A stretch of DNA of 64,000 nucleotides from Leptolinea tardivitalis (GTDB lineage: Bacteria; Chloroflexota; Anaerolineae; Anaerolineales; Anaerolineaceae), in NCBI RefSeq assembly GCF_001050275.1, contig NZ_BBYA01000001.1, positions 228,008 to 292,007 of the forward strand. The letters run 5' to 3'. The notes beneath the pieces were generated by a model. That model was not told the origin of the DNA. It ran no database searches and saw nothing but the letters and a program-made list of their open reading frames with translations. Position 1 is the stretch's first letter. Every line of letters begins with the position of its first letter. Below are positions 17,286 to 25,642 of the stretch, in pieces. The translations under genes and the position numbers were made by a program.

Positions 17286-17837
17286 ATGCCTGAAGTCGAA
17301 ATTCGCCCGGCAGTCGTAAGTGACCTGCCTTTGCTCAGCAACCTGGAACATCATTACCAGACCAATAAGGTCTGGCAGATGGAACGTTCAACAGCCGATG
17401 GGCAAATCAGAGTCCAATTCCGCGAGATAACTCTCCCAAGGAATATCCGGGTGGAGTATCCACACCAGCCAAACCTCGTTCACAGTCCGCAGAATTCCTA
17501 TTCTGTGGTTTTAGAAGCTGTGTTAAACAATACACCGGTTGGATATATCACCATCTGGCAGCAGCTTGCATCAAATGCAGCCTGGATTCGTGATCTTGTC
17601 GTGCGAGAGCGTAATCGTCGGCAGGGAATTGGTACGGCGTTAATTCTAGCCGGGCAGGAATGGGCTGGCCGTAAACACCTGAAACGTATGATTATCGAAA
17701 TGCAAAGTAAAAATTATCCTGGTATTCAATTGGTGAGAAAACTGGGTTTTGATTTCTGCGGATACAATGATAACTACTTTGAAAATCAGGATATTGCCAT
17801 CCTGTTTTCACGGGTGATTAAAACATTGAATTCCTGA
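17286..17837 (+). CDS. GNAT-family N-acetyltransferase
   Basis: A 183-residue acetyl-CoA-dependent acetyltransferase. The acetyl-CoA pyrophosphate loop is visible as RERNRRQGIGTALI (motif A, about residues 108-121). It is preceded by the beta-4 strand AAWIRDLVV and followed by the helix AGQEWAGRKHLKRM and the RKLGFDFCGYND C-terminal part. The substrate amine is unknown. SD GGAGG precedes the ATG. It is packed between two membrane-protein genes with gaps of 6-15 bases, which suggests one transcript. Confidence 0.88.
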   Translation: MPEVEIRPAVVSDLPLLSNLEHHYQTNKVWQMERSTADGQIRVQFREITLPRNIRVEYPHQPNLVHSPQNSYSVVLEAVLNNTPVGYITIWQQLASNAAWIRDLVVRERNRRQGIGTALILAGQEWAGRKHLKRMIIEMQSKNYPGIQLVRKLGFDFCGYNDNYFENQDIAILFSRVIKTLNS

Positions 17838-17843
17838 TTATTT

Positions 17844-19751
17844 ATGAATACCTGGGTAACCGGTCTTCTTGTTTTCTTCCGTACCACCAGCCAGATTCTC
17901 TCGGCGGGTATTGCTATTACAGCTTTTTCCCTGTTGCTGTATGGTCTGACATTTAACCTGCGCGATCGGGTTGCACGGACATTTGCTTTGATCATGATCA
18001 GCGTGGCTGTCATATTTACGGGTGAAGCTCTGGCCAGTACATCCACTGATTTGGTAGAAGCCGAATTCTGGCTGAAGTTCTCTTATGTTGGAATCACGCT
18101 TTTGCCCGCCATCTATTTGAATTTTTCTGATGCCATTCTGGCAACCACAGGACGGCCGAGCCGGTGGCGGCGTAAACTGGCTATTCGTATGTCTTATATT
18201 GCCAGTCTGGTCTTTCTTCTGGCTTTGCCCTTGGGTTTGCTAGTGGGAGAATCATCGTCGGAAATCTCAAGCGCACCGCATCTCAGCCCGACGATTTTTA
18301 CCGGATTCCTCTTCCTGTACTATTTTGTAACCATGGTAATGGCATGGATCAATTTTGTGCGTTCCTATATGCGCACCACCACACCGACCAGCCGCCGTCG
18401 AATGGCTTACCTTATCACCGGAGCACTGGCACCGGCCATTGGATCATTCCCATTTCTACTGTATAACTCGCAGATCGCTCTCGAGCATTCTCTGGCTTTC
18501 TGGACGATTTCTGCCCTGAGCAACTTGATCATGGGGGGATTGATTGTATTGATGGCTTATTCTGTAGCTTTCTTTGGTGTCCCCTGGCCAGACAGGGTAG
18601 TTAAAAGCCGCCTGTTGAAGTGGATCATTCGCGGTCCAGTTACGGCAATTATTACACTTGGGCTGGTCACAGTTGTACGGCGGGCAGGGAATGTCTTTGG
18701 TAATCCGTACAGCGGTATGGTCCCGTTCATCATGGTAATTGCGATACTGCTATGTGAATACATGGTCACATTGTTTTCACCGGTATGGGAGCGGCTGCTT
18801 TTTTATGGAAATGATCAGAAAGACCTGGAGTTACTCAATAATCTGGAACAACGGCTGGTCACCCGCAATGACCTCAGCCAATTCCTTGAAATGATCCTGG
18901 CTGCCGTCCGCGACCGACTTCAAGCAGGCGGAGCATTTATTGCCGCCATCAATGGAGACGGCATGGAGCTGGTCAAAACGACAGGCAATATCGATTGGTT
19001 GGATGAAGAAAACAGTTCTGTTGAACTTGTTGAGCTTGTCCGTCAGACGAACAATTCAATGGAAACGTTCCTGTGGAATAAAACCCTGATACTTCCGCTT
19101 TATCATCAGGAAACAGATGATTCTTCTGAGTTGCTGGGTTTGCTGGGTGTAACAGGGATAAAATCGGAACATCTGGAACTCGAACAAAAACAAAGTCTGG
19201 AACAACTGGCTTTCCGGGCGACCATTGCGCTACGTGATCGGCATATTCAACAACAATTATTCCGCTCGCTTGAACAATTAACACCGGATATTGATTATCT
19301 GTCAGAGTTACGGGCTGCCGGACGGTATGAACCAGAGCATGTACTTGATATTACCCGTCCAGTGGATGAAGAGATGACCACCTGGGTCAAAGATGCCCTG
19401 ACGCATTACTGGGGTGGTCCTCGCCTTACGGAGAGCCCGTTGTTAAGCCTCAAAATTGTTCAAGATATGCTGGAGACGCATGATGGTAATTATCCGAATG
19501 CACTCCGTGCGCTCTTAAAAACTGCCATCGAAAAAGTCCGCCCCGGTGGAGAACGACGGTTTACCGGTGAATGGATGTTGTATAACATTCTGGAAATGAA
19601 ATTTCTCGAAGGTAAGAAGGTGCGTGAAATTGCCACAAAGCTTGCGATGTCAGAAGCTGATTTATATCGCAAGCAGAGGGTAGCATTGGAAGCAGTCGCA
19701 AGAGAAATCGCACAAATGGAAAAAGAAGCCAGGGAATCTCACACAAATTGA
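17844..19751 (+). CDS. 7TM-GAF sensor with C-terminal HTH-like domain, unknown output
   Basis: A 635-residue protein. The N-terminal 310 residues contain seven to eight membrane helices like the histidine-kinase N-terminal 7TM region (periods near 8-30, 40-60, 75-95, 115-135, 150-170, 190-210, 225-250, 260-280 and 290-310). A GAF-like domain follows at about 335-475. There is no HisKA or HATPase: no H-box and no N/G boxes. The C-terminal 160 residues are helical and end in a segment that looks like an HTH (KVREIATKLAMSEADLYRKQR) and then a coiled helix. It may be a membrane-bound transcription regulator, or a sensor that acts by protein contact. Confidence 0.7.
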   Translation: MNTWVTGLLVFFRTTSQILSAGIAITAFSLLLYGLTFNLRDRVARTFALIMISVAVIFTGEALASTSTDLVEAEFWLKFSYVGITLLPAIYLNFSDAILATTGRPSRWRRKLAIRMSYIASLVFLLALPLGLLVGESSSEISSAPHLSPTIFTGFLFLYYFVTMVMAWINFVRSYMRTTTPTSRRRMAYLITGALAPAIGSFPFLLYNSQIALEHSLAFWTISALSNLIMGGLIVLMAYSVAFFGVPWPDRVVKSRLLKWIIRGPVTAIITLGLVTVVRRAGNVFGNPYSGMVPFIMVIAILLCEYMVTLFSPVWERLLFYGNDQKDLELLNNLEQRLVTRNDLSQFLEMILAAVRDRLQAGGAFIAAINGDGMELVKTTGNIDWLDEENSSVELVELVRQTNNSMETFLWNKTLILPLYHQETDDSSELLGLLGVTGIKSEHLELEQKQSLEQLAFRATIALRDRHIQQQLFRSLEQLTPDIDYLSELRAAGRYEPEHVLDITRPVDEEMTTWVKDALTHYWGGPRLTESPLLSLKIVQDMLETHDGNYPNALRALLKTAIEKVRPGGERRFTGEWMLYNILEMKFLEGKKVREIATKLAMSEADLYRKQRVALEAVAREIAQMEKEARESHTN

Positions 19752-19783
19752 AACATTAATGAACATTCTGGCGTAGATTAAGC

Positions 19784-19789
19784 TATAAT
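19784..19789 (+). promoter_or_regulatory. candidate -10 box for the S1-ftsK transcript
   Basis: A perfect TATAAT at 19784-19789, with TGAACA 18 bases upstream as a weak -35. It leaves a leader of about 40 bases before the S1-protein ATG. Confidence 0.4.
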
Positions 19790-19836
19790 TATTCGGAGTT
19801 TTTTACTGGCTTTATTGTCAGTCGGAGGGTTTTTAT

Positions 19837-20781
19837 ATGGTGGGGAAACCTCAAACAATCCCGATAGAAATTATGCAGGATGAAATGGACGAAGGTTGGT
19901 GGGCAGCCGTTCTGGCTGACGAGGAAAGCTCTACAAGCGATTTCACAGACACACCCGTTATGGCTCAACAATCAACAGAACTTATGCTGGTTGACTGGAA
20001 ACGGGTTAAATCCATCTTTGAAAACGATGAGATCATTGAACTTCAGGTTTATGGATATAACCGTGGCGGTCTTCTGGTTCAAGATCATGGAATTCAGGGA
20101 TTTGTACCTGTTTCGCATCTGATTGAAATGCCTTGCGGTGTGGATGAAGAAGAACGAAAAGCCACACTATCAGAATACATTGGCCGTTCATTGAGTTTGA
20201 AAGTTATTGAATGCGAACCATCATTGGATCGGATTGTTCTTTCCGAGCGGGCGGCTCAGGCTGGTGAAGGCCGACGGAAGCAACTTTTCAGCAGCTTGAA
20301 AATTGGCGATGTTGTTAAAGGGAAAGTCACTAACATTACGGATTTCGGTGTTTTCCTTGACCTGGGCGGTGTGGAAGGTTTGATTCATGTTTCAGAGCTT
20401 TCCTGGGGACGTGTCCAACACCCCGGTGATATTCTCTCCATCGGCGATTGTGCTGAAGCCATGGTTTTACAGATCAACGAAGAGACATCAAGGGTAGCCC
20501 TGTCTTACAAACGGCTGCAAAAAAACCCTTGGGATTTGGTTTCAGCGAAATATGTACCTGGTGATGAAGTACCGGCTTTTGTAACCACGATCACCCGCTT
20601 TGGGGTGTTTGCCCGTCTTAACGAAGGTATTGAGGGATTGATCCATATCTCATCAATCGAGTTTGATCAGACCTCCCAGACTCTTGAAGAGTTATTCTCT
20701 CCTGGAATGCCCATAAAGGTACAAATCTTGCATATAGATCCAGACCGACGAAGACTCGGTCTGGGATATATACAGAACTGA
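19837..20781 (+). CDS. S1 RNA-binding domain protein (RpsA-like)
   Basis: A 314-residue protein with an acidic N-terminal 45 residues and three S1 OB-fold repeats: about 55-130 (diverged), 145-215 (GDVVKGKVTNITDFGVFLDL, EGLIHVSEL) and 230-305 (EVPAFVTTITRFGVFARL, EGLIHISSI). It is shorter than six-repeat E. coli S1 and similar to the three- or four-repeat S1 homologues of Gram-positive bacteria that help mRNA bind the ribosome. Whether it is the ribosomal S1 or an accessory factor is not certain. SD GGAGGG precedes the ATG. Its stop overlaps the ftsK start by one base (TGATG). Confidence 0.85.
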   Translation: MVGKPQTIPIEIMQDEMDEGWWAAVLADEESSTSDFTDTPVMAQQSTELMLVDWKRVKSIFENDEIIELQVYGYNRGGLLVQDHGIQGFVPVSHLIEMPCGVDEEERKATLSEYIGRSLSLKVIECEPSLDRIVLSERAAQAGEGRRKQLFSSLKIGDVVKGKVTNITDFGVFLDLGGVEGLIHVSELSWGRVQHPGDILSIGDCAEAMVLQINEETSRVALSYKRLQKNPWDLVSAKYVPGDEVPAFVTTITRFGVFARLNEGIEGLIHISSIEFDQTSQTLEELFSPGMPIKVQILHIDPDRRRLGLGYIQN

Positions 20782-23042
20782 TGATTTCAAACATTCCTGA
20801 AGACGAAAATCCCTCCGGCGAAATACCTGCCGAAGAGATCGATACAGCATCTCTGCCTGTTTTTACCGATACCCATGATGCAGGTTTTGAGTGGACCGGT
20901 AAAGACGGTATAGGTGTCATTCTTATCATAACCAGTATACTGATCTTGTTTGGTCTGACACAGATCAGCTCAGGTGCATTCCTTACTCCTTTCACGGCAT
21001 TCTTGAGGCGTTGGCTGGGATGGGGCAGTGTGTTATTTGCCCTGCAATGCGGTTATGCCGGTGTGGCGGCTCTCCGTCAACCACATGGTACACGTTCATA
21101 TCCTTTGATTCAGATTCTCGGGGCTGAAGGAATGTTGTTTTCCCTGATGGCTCTATTATCCGTGTGGGGTGGTAATTCGGTTGACCGGGCAGCGGCCGGA
21201 CAGGACGGCGGTCTGGTGGGTTGGGGATTGGCGCGTATGGGCGAATTTCTCCTTCCCGGTGTTTTTAATATACTGCTCTGGTTCAGTCTGCTCATCGTAA
21301 CAACAGTCGCCACCTTATGGCCAATACGACACAGCATTGTAAAAAAGGCCGTTGTCCGGATGACACCTCCTCAAGCCAGATCGCAACAACCACTGCATAC
21401 AAAACAGCCTTCACCGGTCGAAGAAGAACCCCCAATACAGAAACCCATTCCCCATTCATTAGACAGCCTGGCAGAAATCCTCAAAGAGGATGAAATGACG
21501 AATGATGCAGCCCCTGCACAGGCAGATATCATTCATACGGCTGAATCAGGGAAGAATGGTATCGTCCGCCTCCCTCCAATAAATTTGCTTGCCCGCGAAC
21601 AGGTGGAGAAACCCGATCCACAGGTGATTCACCAATTGGCGGAACAAATTGAAGTAACCCTCAATGAATTCGGCGTACCGTCAACAGTCACCGGATATCG
21701 GATCGGCCCTACGGTGACACAATTTGCCGTTGAGCCCGGCTTTATTGAAAAAGTTGGAATAGACGGCAATATTACCCAGCAGAAAATCCGGGTAGCTCAA
21801 ATATCCGCTCTGTCACGTGATCTGGCATTGGCGCTTAAAGCCAAACGTTTGCGAATTGAAGCGCCAGTTCCCGGCCAATCATTTCTCGGAATTGAGATTC
21901 CCAATACCAATAATACTGTCGTGCGGCTTCGGCCCATCCTTGAATCTGAGTTATTTACCAGAACCAAATCCCCGTTAACTCTTGCACTGGGCAAGGATGT
22001 ATCAGGAAACCCTGTAGTGGCAGACCTGGCCAGAATGCCCCATCTTCTGGTAGCCGGCACAACCGGTTCAGGCAAGTCAGTTTGTATCAGTGCTATGATC
22101 AGTTGTCTGATCATGAATAATTCTCCGGCCGATTTACGTATGGCCATCCTTGATCCGAAAAAAGTTGAACTTGTTCGATTTAACGGACTTCCACACCTTC
22201 TGGGTCATGTAGAAACCACTGTTGAGCGCATGCTGGCCGTTCTTCGATGGGCGGTTGTGGAGATGGAAAACCGGTATAAATTACTGGAAACCCAGAAAGC
22301 CCGTGATATTGATGCTTATAACCGAAAAATGCAACGGAAGGGAATGGAACCCCTTCCACGAATCATCATTCTGGTCGATGAAATGGCCGACTTGATGATG
22401 GCCGCCCCTGATCAGACCGAACAGAATGTGGTGCGGCTGGCGCAGATGGCACGCGGTGTAGGCATTCATCTGGTGGTAGCCACCCAACGTCCCAGTACTG
22501 ACGTTTTGACCGGTGTGATCAAAGCAAATTTTCCGGCACGTATTGCTTTTACAGTGGCATCAGCCATTGATTCCCGTGTTATTTTGGATACCAATGGAGC
22601 CGAGACCCTGCTTGGCCGTGGCGACATGCTCTTTCTTAATTCGGATGCCAGTTCACCGCAGCGTGTTCAGGGCGTTATGGTTACCGACACAGAAATAGAT
22701 AAGATCGTCACTTTCTGGCGAAAAATTTGTCCGCCTGCAGAAGATTCTGCCGAGCCAGCCTGTCCATGGGAAAACCTGGTGCCGAATGACGAAGAATTGT
22801 CGGGAGATGCCCTGGTGGAGCAGGCTGTGGACATGGTGAGGGGGATGCAAAAAGCGAGCGCTTCGCTGTTGCAAAGAAAATTGCGCATAGGATATCCGCG
22901 GGCTGCCAGGCTGATGGATGAATTGGAAAAACTTGGCGTGGTTGGACCGCAAAATCCAGGCGGACGCGAACGTGATGTGCTTGTAAGCCGTGATGATGAT
23001 TCTTCCGGTGGTGATGAGGAAGGTGAAGGTAAATTCAAATAA
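20781..23042 (+). CDS. ftsK: DNA translocase FtsK/SpoIIIE
   Basis: A 753-residue hexameric dsDNA pump acting at the division septum during chromosome segregation. The N-terminal 195 residues hold about four membrane helices. A Pro-rich linker follows (about 195-270). The motor domain has Walker A GTTGSGKS (about 426-433), Walker B IIILVDEMADL and ATQRPSTDVLTGVIKANFPARI. The C-terminal gamma winged helix (about 670-745) reads QRKLRIGYPRAARLMDELE, the domain that finds KOPS/SRS sites. It is translationally coupled to the S1-protein gene. Confidence 0.95.
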   Translation: MISNIPEDENPSGEIPAEEIDTASLPVFTDTHDAGFEWTGKDGIGVILIITSILILFGLTQISSGAFLTPFTAFLRRWLGWGSVLFALQCGYAGVAALRQPHGTRSYPLIQILGAEGMLFSLMALLSVWGGNSVDRAAAGQDGGLVGWGLARMGEFLLPGVFNILLWFSLLIVTTVATLWPIRHSIVKKAVVRMTPPQARSQQPLHTKQPSPVEEEPPIQKPIPHSLDSLAEILKEDEMTNDAAPAQADIIHTAESGKNGIVRLPPINLLAREQVEKPDPQVIHQLAEQIEVTLNEFGVPSTVTGYRIGPTVTQFAVEPGFIEKVGIDGNITQQKIRVAQISALSRDLALALKAKRLRIEAPVPGQSFLGIEIPNTNNTVVRLRPILESELFTRTKSPLTLALGKDVSGNPVVADLARMPHLLVAGTTGSGKSVCISAMISCLIMNNSPADLRMAILDPKKVELVRFNGLPHLLGHVETTVERMLAVLRWAVVEMENRYKLLETQKARDIDAYNRKMQRKGMEPLPRIIILVDEMADLMMAAPDQTEQNVVRLAQMARGVGIHLVVATQRPSTDVLTGVIKANFPARIAFTVASAIDSRVILDTNGAETLLGRGDMLFLNSDASSPQRVQGVMVTDTEIDKIVTFWRKICPPAEDSAEPACPWENLVPNDEELSGDALVEQAVDMVRGMQKASASLLQRKLRIGYPRAARLMDELEKLGVVGPQNPGGRERDVLVSRDDDSSGGDEEGEGKFK

Positions 23043-23065
23043 TCTTTTTACCCTGCATACCTTGC

Positions 23066-23094
23066 TTGACAGGATTTGCCGGGTAGGATAGCAT
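23066..23094 (+). promoter_or_regulatory. sigma70-type promoter for the phosphatidyltransferase gene
   Basis: Perfect -35 TTGACA (23066-23071), 17-base spacer, -10 TAGCAT (23089-23094). The predicted start lies only about 8 bases before the ATG at 23109, so the leader would be very short and without an SD. Confidence 0.55.
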
Positions 23095-23108
23095 AAGCCA
23101 TCACAATC

Positions 23109-23759
23109 ATGCAGCATACAGGTGCACAATTCGTGGAACAGGCCAGTCAAACTCCTCCAAAATCCGTTGAAGAATTCCTCCGTTTTCATTCCAAAGGTAT
23201 ACTGGATAAGATTGGAGGTTTCTTTCTAAAACTGGGGGTGCACCCCAATACCGTGACAATTCTGGGGCTTGTGGGGAATTTTATAGGAGCCGGATGCCTG
23301 GCATTTGGTCATATTACAATCGGTGGAATTGTGGTTCTGTTGTGCGGTCCTCTGGATGCACTGGATGGAGCAATTGCCCGCTTGCGCGGAGATTCAAGCA
23401 CGTTTGGTGCCTTTGTAGATTCGGTTACCGACCGTTATTCCGAATTGATCATTCTCTGCGGCTTGCTTGTCCATTTTCTGCTGATAAATGATGCATTGAG
23501 CTGCGCTGTGGTGTATCTGGCGGCAGCTGGTTCTGTGTTGGTTTCTTATGTAAAAGCTCGGGCTGAATCGCTGAACTATACTGCAAAAGTGGGTATCTTG
23601 ACCCGGGTTGAACGGTATCTGGTCCTTGCCCCGCTGTTGGTGGTCAATCAGCCTGTTATTGCCGTCTGGATCATTGCCATTTTAGCCAATTTCACCGCTT
23701 TACAGCGAATCTGGTTTGTACGTAAACAGGCGTATGATCAGATTTCTTCTCAAAAGTAA
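23109..23759 (+). CDS. CDP-alcohol phosphatidyltransferase
   Basis: A 216-residue integral membrane enzyme that moves a phosphatidyl group from CDP-diacylglycerol to an alcohol. The full family motif D-G-x2-A-R-x8-G-x3-D-x3-D is present as DGAIAR...GAFVDSVTD (about residues 82-104). There are five or six membrane helices. Acceptor choice (glycerol-3-phosphate, inositol-phosphate or other) cannot be read with confidence. The size and RxxG-rich tail are close to actinobacterial PIP synthase and to PgsA-like proteins. It is followed after 23 bases by lgt. Confidence 0.88.
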   Translation: MQHTGAQFVEQASQTPPKSVEEFLRFHSKGILDKIGGFFLKLGVHPNTVTILGLVGNFIGAGCLAFGHITIGGIVVLLCGPLDALDGAIARLRGDSSTFGAFVDSVTDRYSELIILCGLLVHFLLINDALSCAVVYLAAAGSVLVSYVKARAESLNYTAKVGILTRVERYLVLAPLLVVNQPVIAVWIIAILANFTALQRIWFVRKQAYDQISSQK

Positions 23760-23782
23760 TCCTCGAAAGGTAGTCAGTTAAA

Positions 23783-24661
23783 ATGCCACAAGGTTTTGCC
23801 ATTGGTCCTTTATATGTTCATTATTATGGTGTCATCATTATGCTCGGGGCGTTGCTGGCTGCCTGGCTGGCTACTCGGCTGGCGGTAAAGTACGGGCAAA
23901 ACCCTGATGTCATCTGGGATGCATTACCCTGGATATTAATCGCAGGAATTGTTGGCGCCCGCCTGTGGCATGTGCTGACTCCTCCTGCTTCCATGCAGGC
24001 TCGTGGATGGGGATCGAACTATTACTTTACTCATCCCCTGGACGCGTTGGCCATCTGGAATGGTGGATTGGGAATTCCCGGTGCTGTAATTGGTGGTGCT
24101 CTGGCACTTTATATTTATTGCCGGAAGACAAAAATCAATTTTGGCATCATGACCGATATGATTGCTCCTGGATTGGCGCTTGGGCAGGCGATCGGGCGTT
24201 GGGGAAACTTTATCAATCAGGAATTATATGGTGCTCCCAGCAACCTTCCCTGGGCTATCACCATTGATCCAGCTTACCGGCTTCCGGCCTATCAAGATGT
24301 GGCTACTTATCATCCATTATTCTTATATGAATCCATCTGGAATCTCCTCAACATGGGGCTGCTTCTCTGGATGGGAAAGAAATTTGCCAGAATTTTACGT
24401 CCGGGAGATATTTTCCTGACCTATCTTATTGTCTATCCGGTGGGACGTTTCTTACTGGAATTCCTGCGGTTGGATCCATCTCCTGTGGCAGGTTTGAATA
24501 TCAATCAGACATTAATGGGCCTCACCGCCCTGGGCGCCAGTATCGTATTGCTTGTTCGTCTGCGTAATCGACCACTTTCTGTGGATGAAGAGGAAACAGA
24601 AGCAGAAGAATCTGGTAATGCTGAGGCTGTACAAATCGAATCTGATTCTGAAAAGGAATGA
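23783..24661 (+). CDS. lgt: prolipoprotein diacylglyceryl transferase
   Basis: A 292-residue membrane enzyme that adds diacylglycerol from phosphatidylglycerol to the lipobox Cys of prolipoproteins. Seven membrane helices are expected. The signature GRWGNFINQELYG lies at about 139-151, and HYYGVIIMLG is the conserved N-terminal HGxx-like part. The tail (after about 265) is an acidic extension of some 28 residues. It works before LspA (13 kb) on substrates such as the lipoproteins at 2.0 and 55.6 kb. Confidence 0.95.
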   Translation: MPQGFAIGPLYVHYYGVIIMLGALLAAWLATRLAVKYGQNPDVIWDALPWILIAGIVGARLWHVLTPPASMQARGWGSNYYFTHPLDALAIWNGGLGIPGAVIGGALALYIYCRKTKINFGIMTDMIAPGLALGQAIGRWGNFINQELYGAPSNLPWAITIDPAYRLPAYQDVATYHPLFLYESIWNLLNMGLLLWMGKKFARILRPGDIFLTYLIVYPVGRFLLEFLRLDPSPVAGLNINQTLMGLTALGASIVLLVRLRNRPLSVDEEETEAEESGNAEAVQIESDSEKE

Positions 24662-24680
24662 ACAGACCGTCTATAATATG

Positions 24681-24700
24681 AGTACCTGGTATGAGGTACT
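24681..24700. repeat. short inverted repeat ahead of the ABC exporter operon
   Basis: AGTACCT (24681-24687) and AGGTACT (24694-24700) form a 7-bp palindrome with a 6-base centre, just after a TATAAT (24672-24677) and 10 bases before the ATPase ATG. It could be an operator or a small hairpin. Confidence 0.35.
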
Positions 24701-24709
24701 TGAATTCGA

Positions 24710-25642
24710 ATGATATTCGCTGAAAATCTCAGCAAACAGTTTGACGATATCCTGGCTGTTGACCATATTCATCTAAATGTGGGTGCCGGGAAAGTACTCG
24801 TTCTGCTTGGTCCTAATGGCGCCGGGAAGACGACCACTGTTCGTATGTTGACATCAGTTCTGCGCCCGACCACGGGGACAGCACGGGTGGCAGGGTATGA
24901 TGTGGTCCGGGAAGCCAGTCATGTTCGGGCTTCTGTGGGTGTTCTCACGGAACATCACGGTCTTTACGGTAGGATGAATGCCCGTGAATATCTGCGATTC
25001 TATGGAAGCCTGTATAACCTGTCGGATAAATTGATTGCCGACCGCACCTCAGAATTATTGACCACCTTTGGACTGGCTTTTGCGGCTTCGAAACGATTGG
25101 GTGAGTATTCCAAAGGTATGCGTCAGAAACTGGCACTGGTGCGGGCAATGCTTCACGATCCGCCGGTTCTTTTGTTGGACGAACCCACGTCTGCCATGGA
25201 TCCGGAAAGCGCAAAGACTGTTCGAGATGCCATCAAGAATCTGAAGGCATCGCATCGCACCATACTCTTGTGTACCCATAACCTGGCAGAGGCAGAGCAA
25301 CTGGCCGACCAGATCGCCATTATTCGCCTGGGAAAGATCATTTATCAGGGCGAAACAACCCGATTGAAACGTGAATTATTGGGATCACCCGTCTATGAAG
25401 CCCGGTTTTCAGGAAACTTAAATGGGTATTCTCCAAATCTGCCTGACGGTGTGAAGATACTGACGCGCGGTGAGAAGTCACTACAATTTATGGTGGAGGA
25501 CCCGGAGACAACCAATCCTTTACTCATGAGTGACATGGTTAATGCCGGCCTTCAGATTGTCTCTTTCCACGAGATGACCCGCAGCCTTGAACAGGCTTAC
25601 CTGGAAGCCATTTCGCGGGATCGTGAGGAAATCCATGCATAA
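24710..25642 (+). CDS. ABC transporter ATP-binding protein (NatA-like, ABC-2 exporter)
   Basis: A 310-residue ATPase subunit. Walker A GPNGAGKTTT (about 36-45), the signature loop as YSKGMRQKLALVRAML, Walker B VLLLDEPTSAMDP and the switch His in LLCTHNLAEAEQ are all intact. The C-terminal 80 residues match the accessory region of the drug/Na+ exporter (DrrA/NatA) type. It overlaps its permease gene by 8 bases. The transported substrate is unknown. Confidence 0.92.
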   Translation: MIFAENLSKQFDDILAVDHIHLNVGAGKVLVLLGPNGAGKTTTVRMLTSVLRPTTGTARVAGYDVVREASHVRASVGVLTEHHGLYGRMNAREYLRFYGSLYNLSDKLIADRTSELLTTFGLAFAASKRLGEYSKGMRQKLALVRAMLHDPPVLLLDEPTSAMDPESAKTVRDAIKNLKASHRTILLCTHNLAEAEQLADQIAIIRLGKIIYQGETTRLKRELLGSPVYEARFSGNLNGYSPNLPDGVKILTRGEKSLQFMVEDPETTNPLLMSDMVNAGLQIVSFHEMTRSLEQAYLEAISRDREEIHA

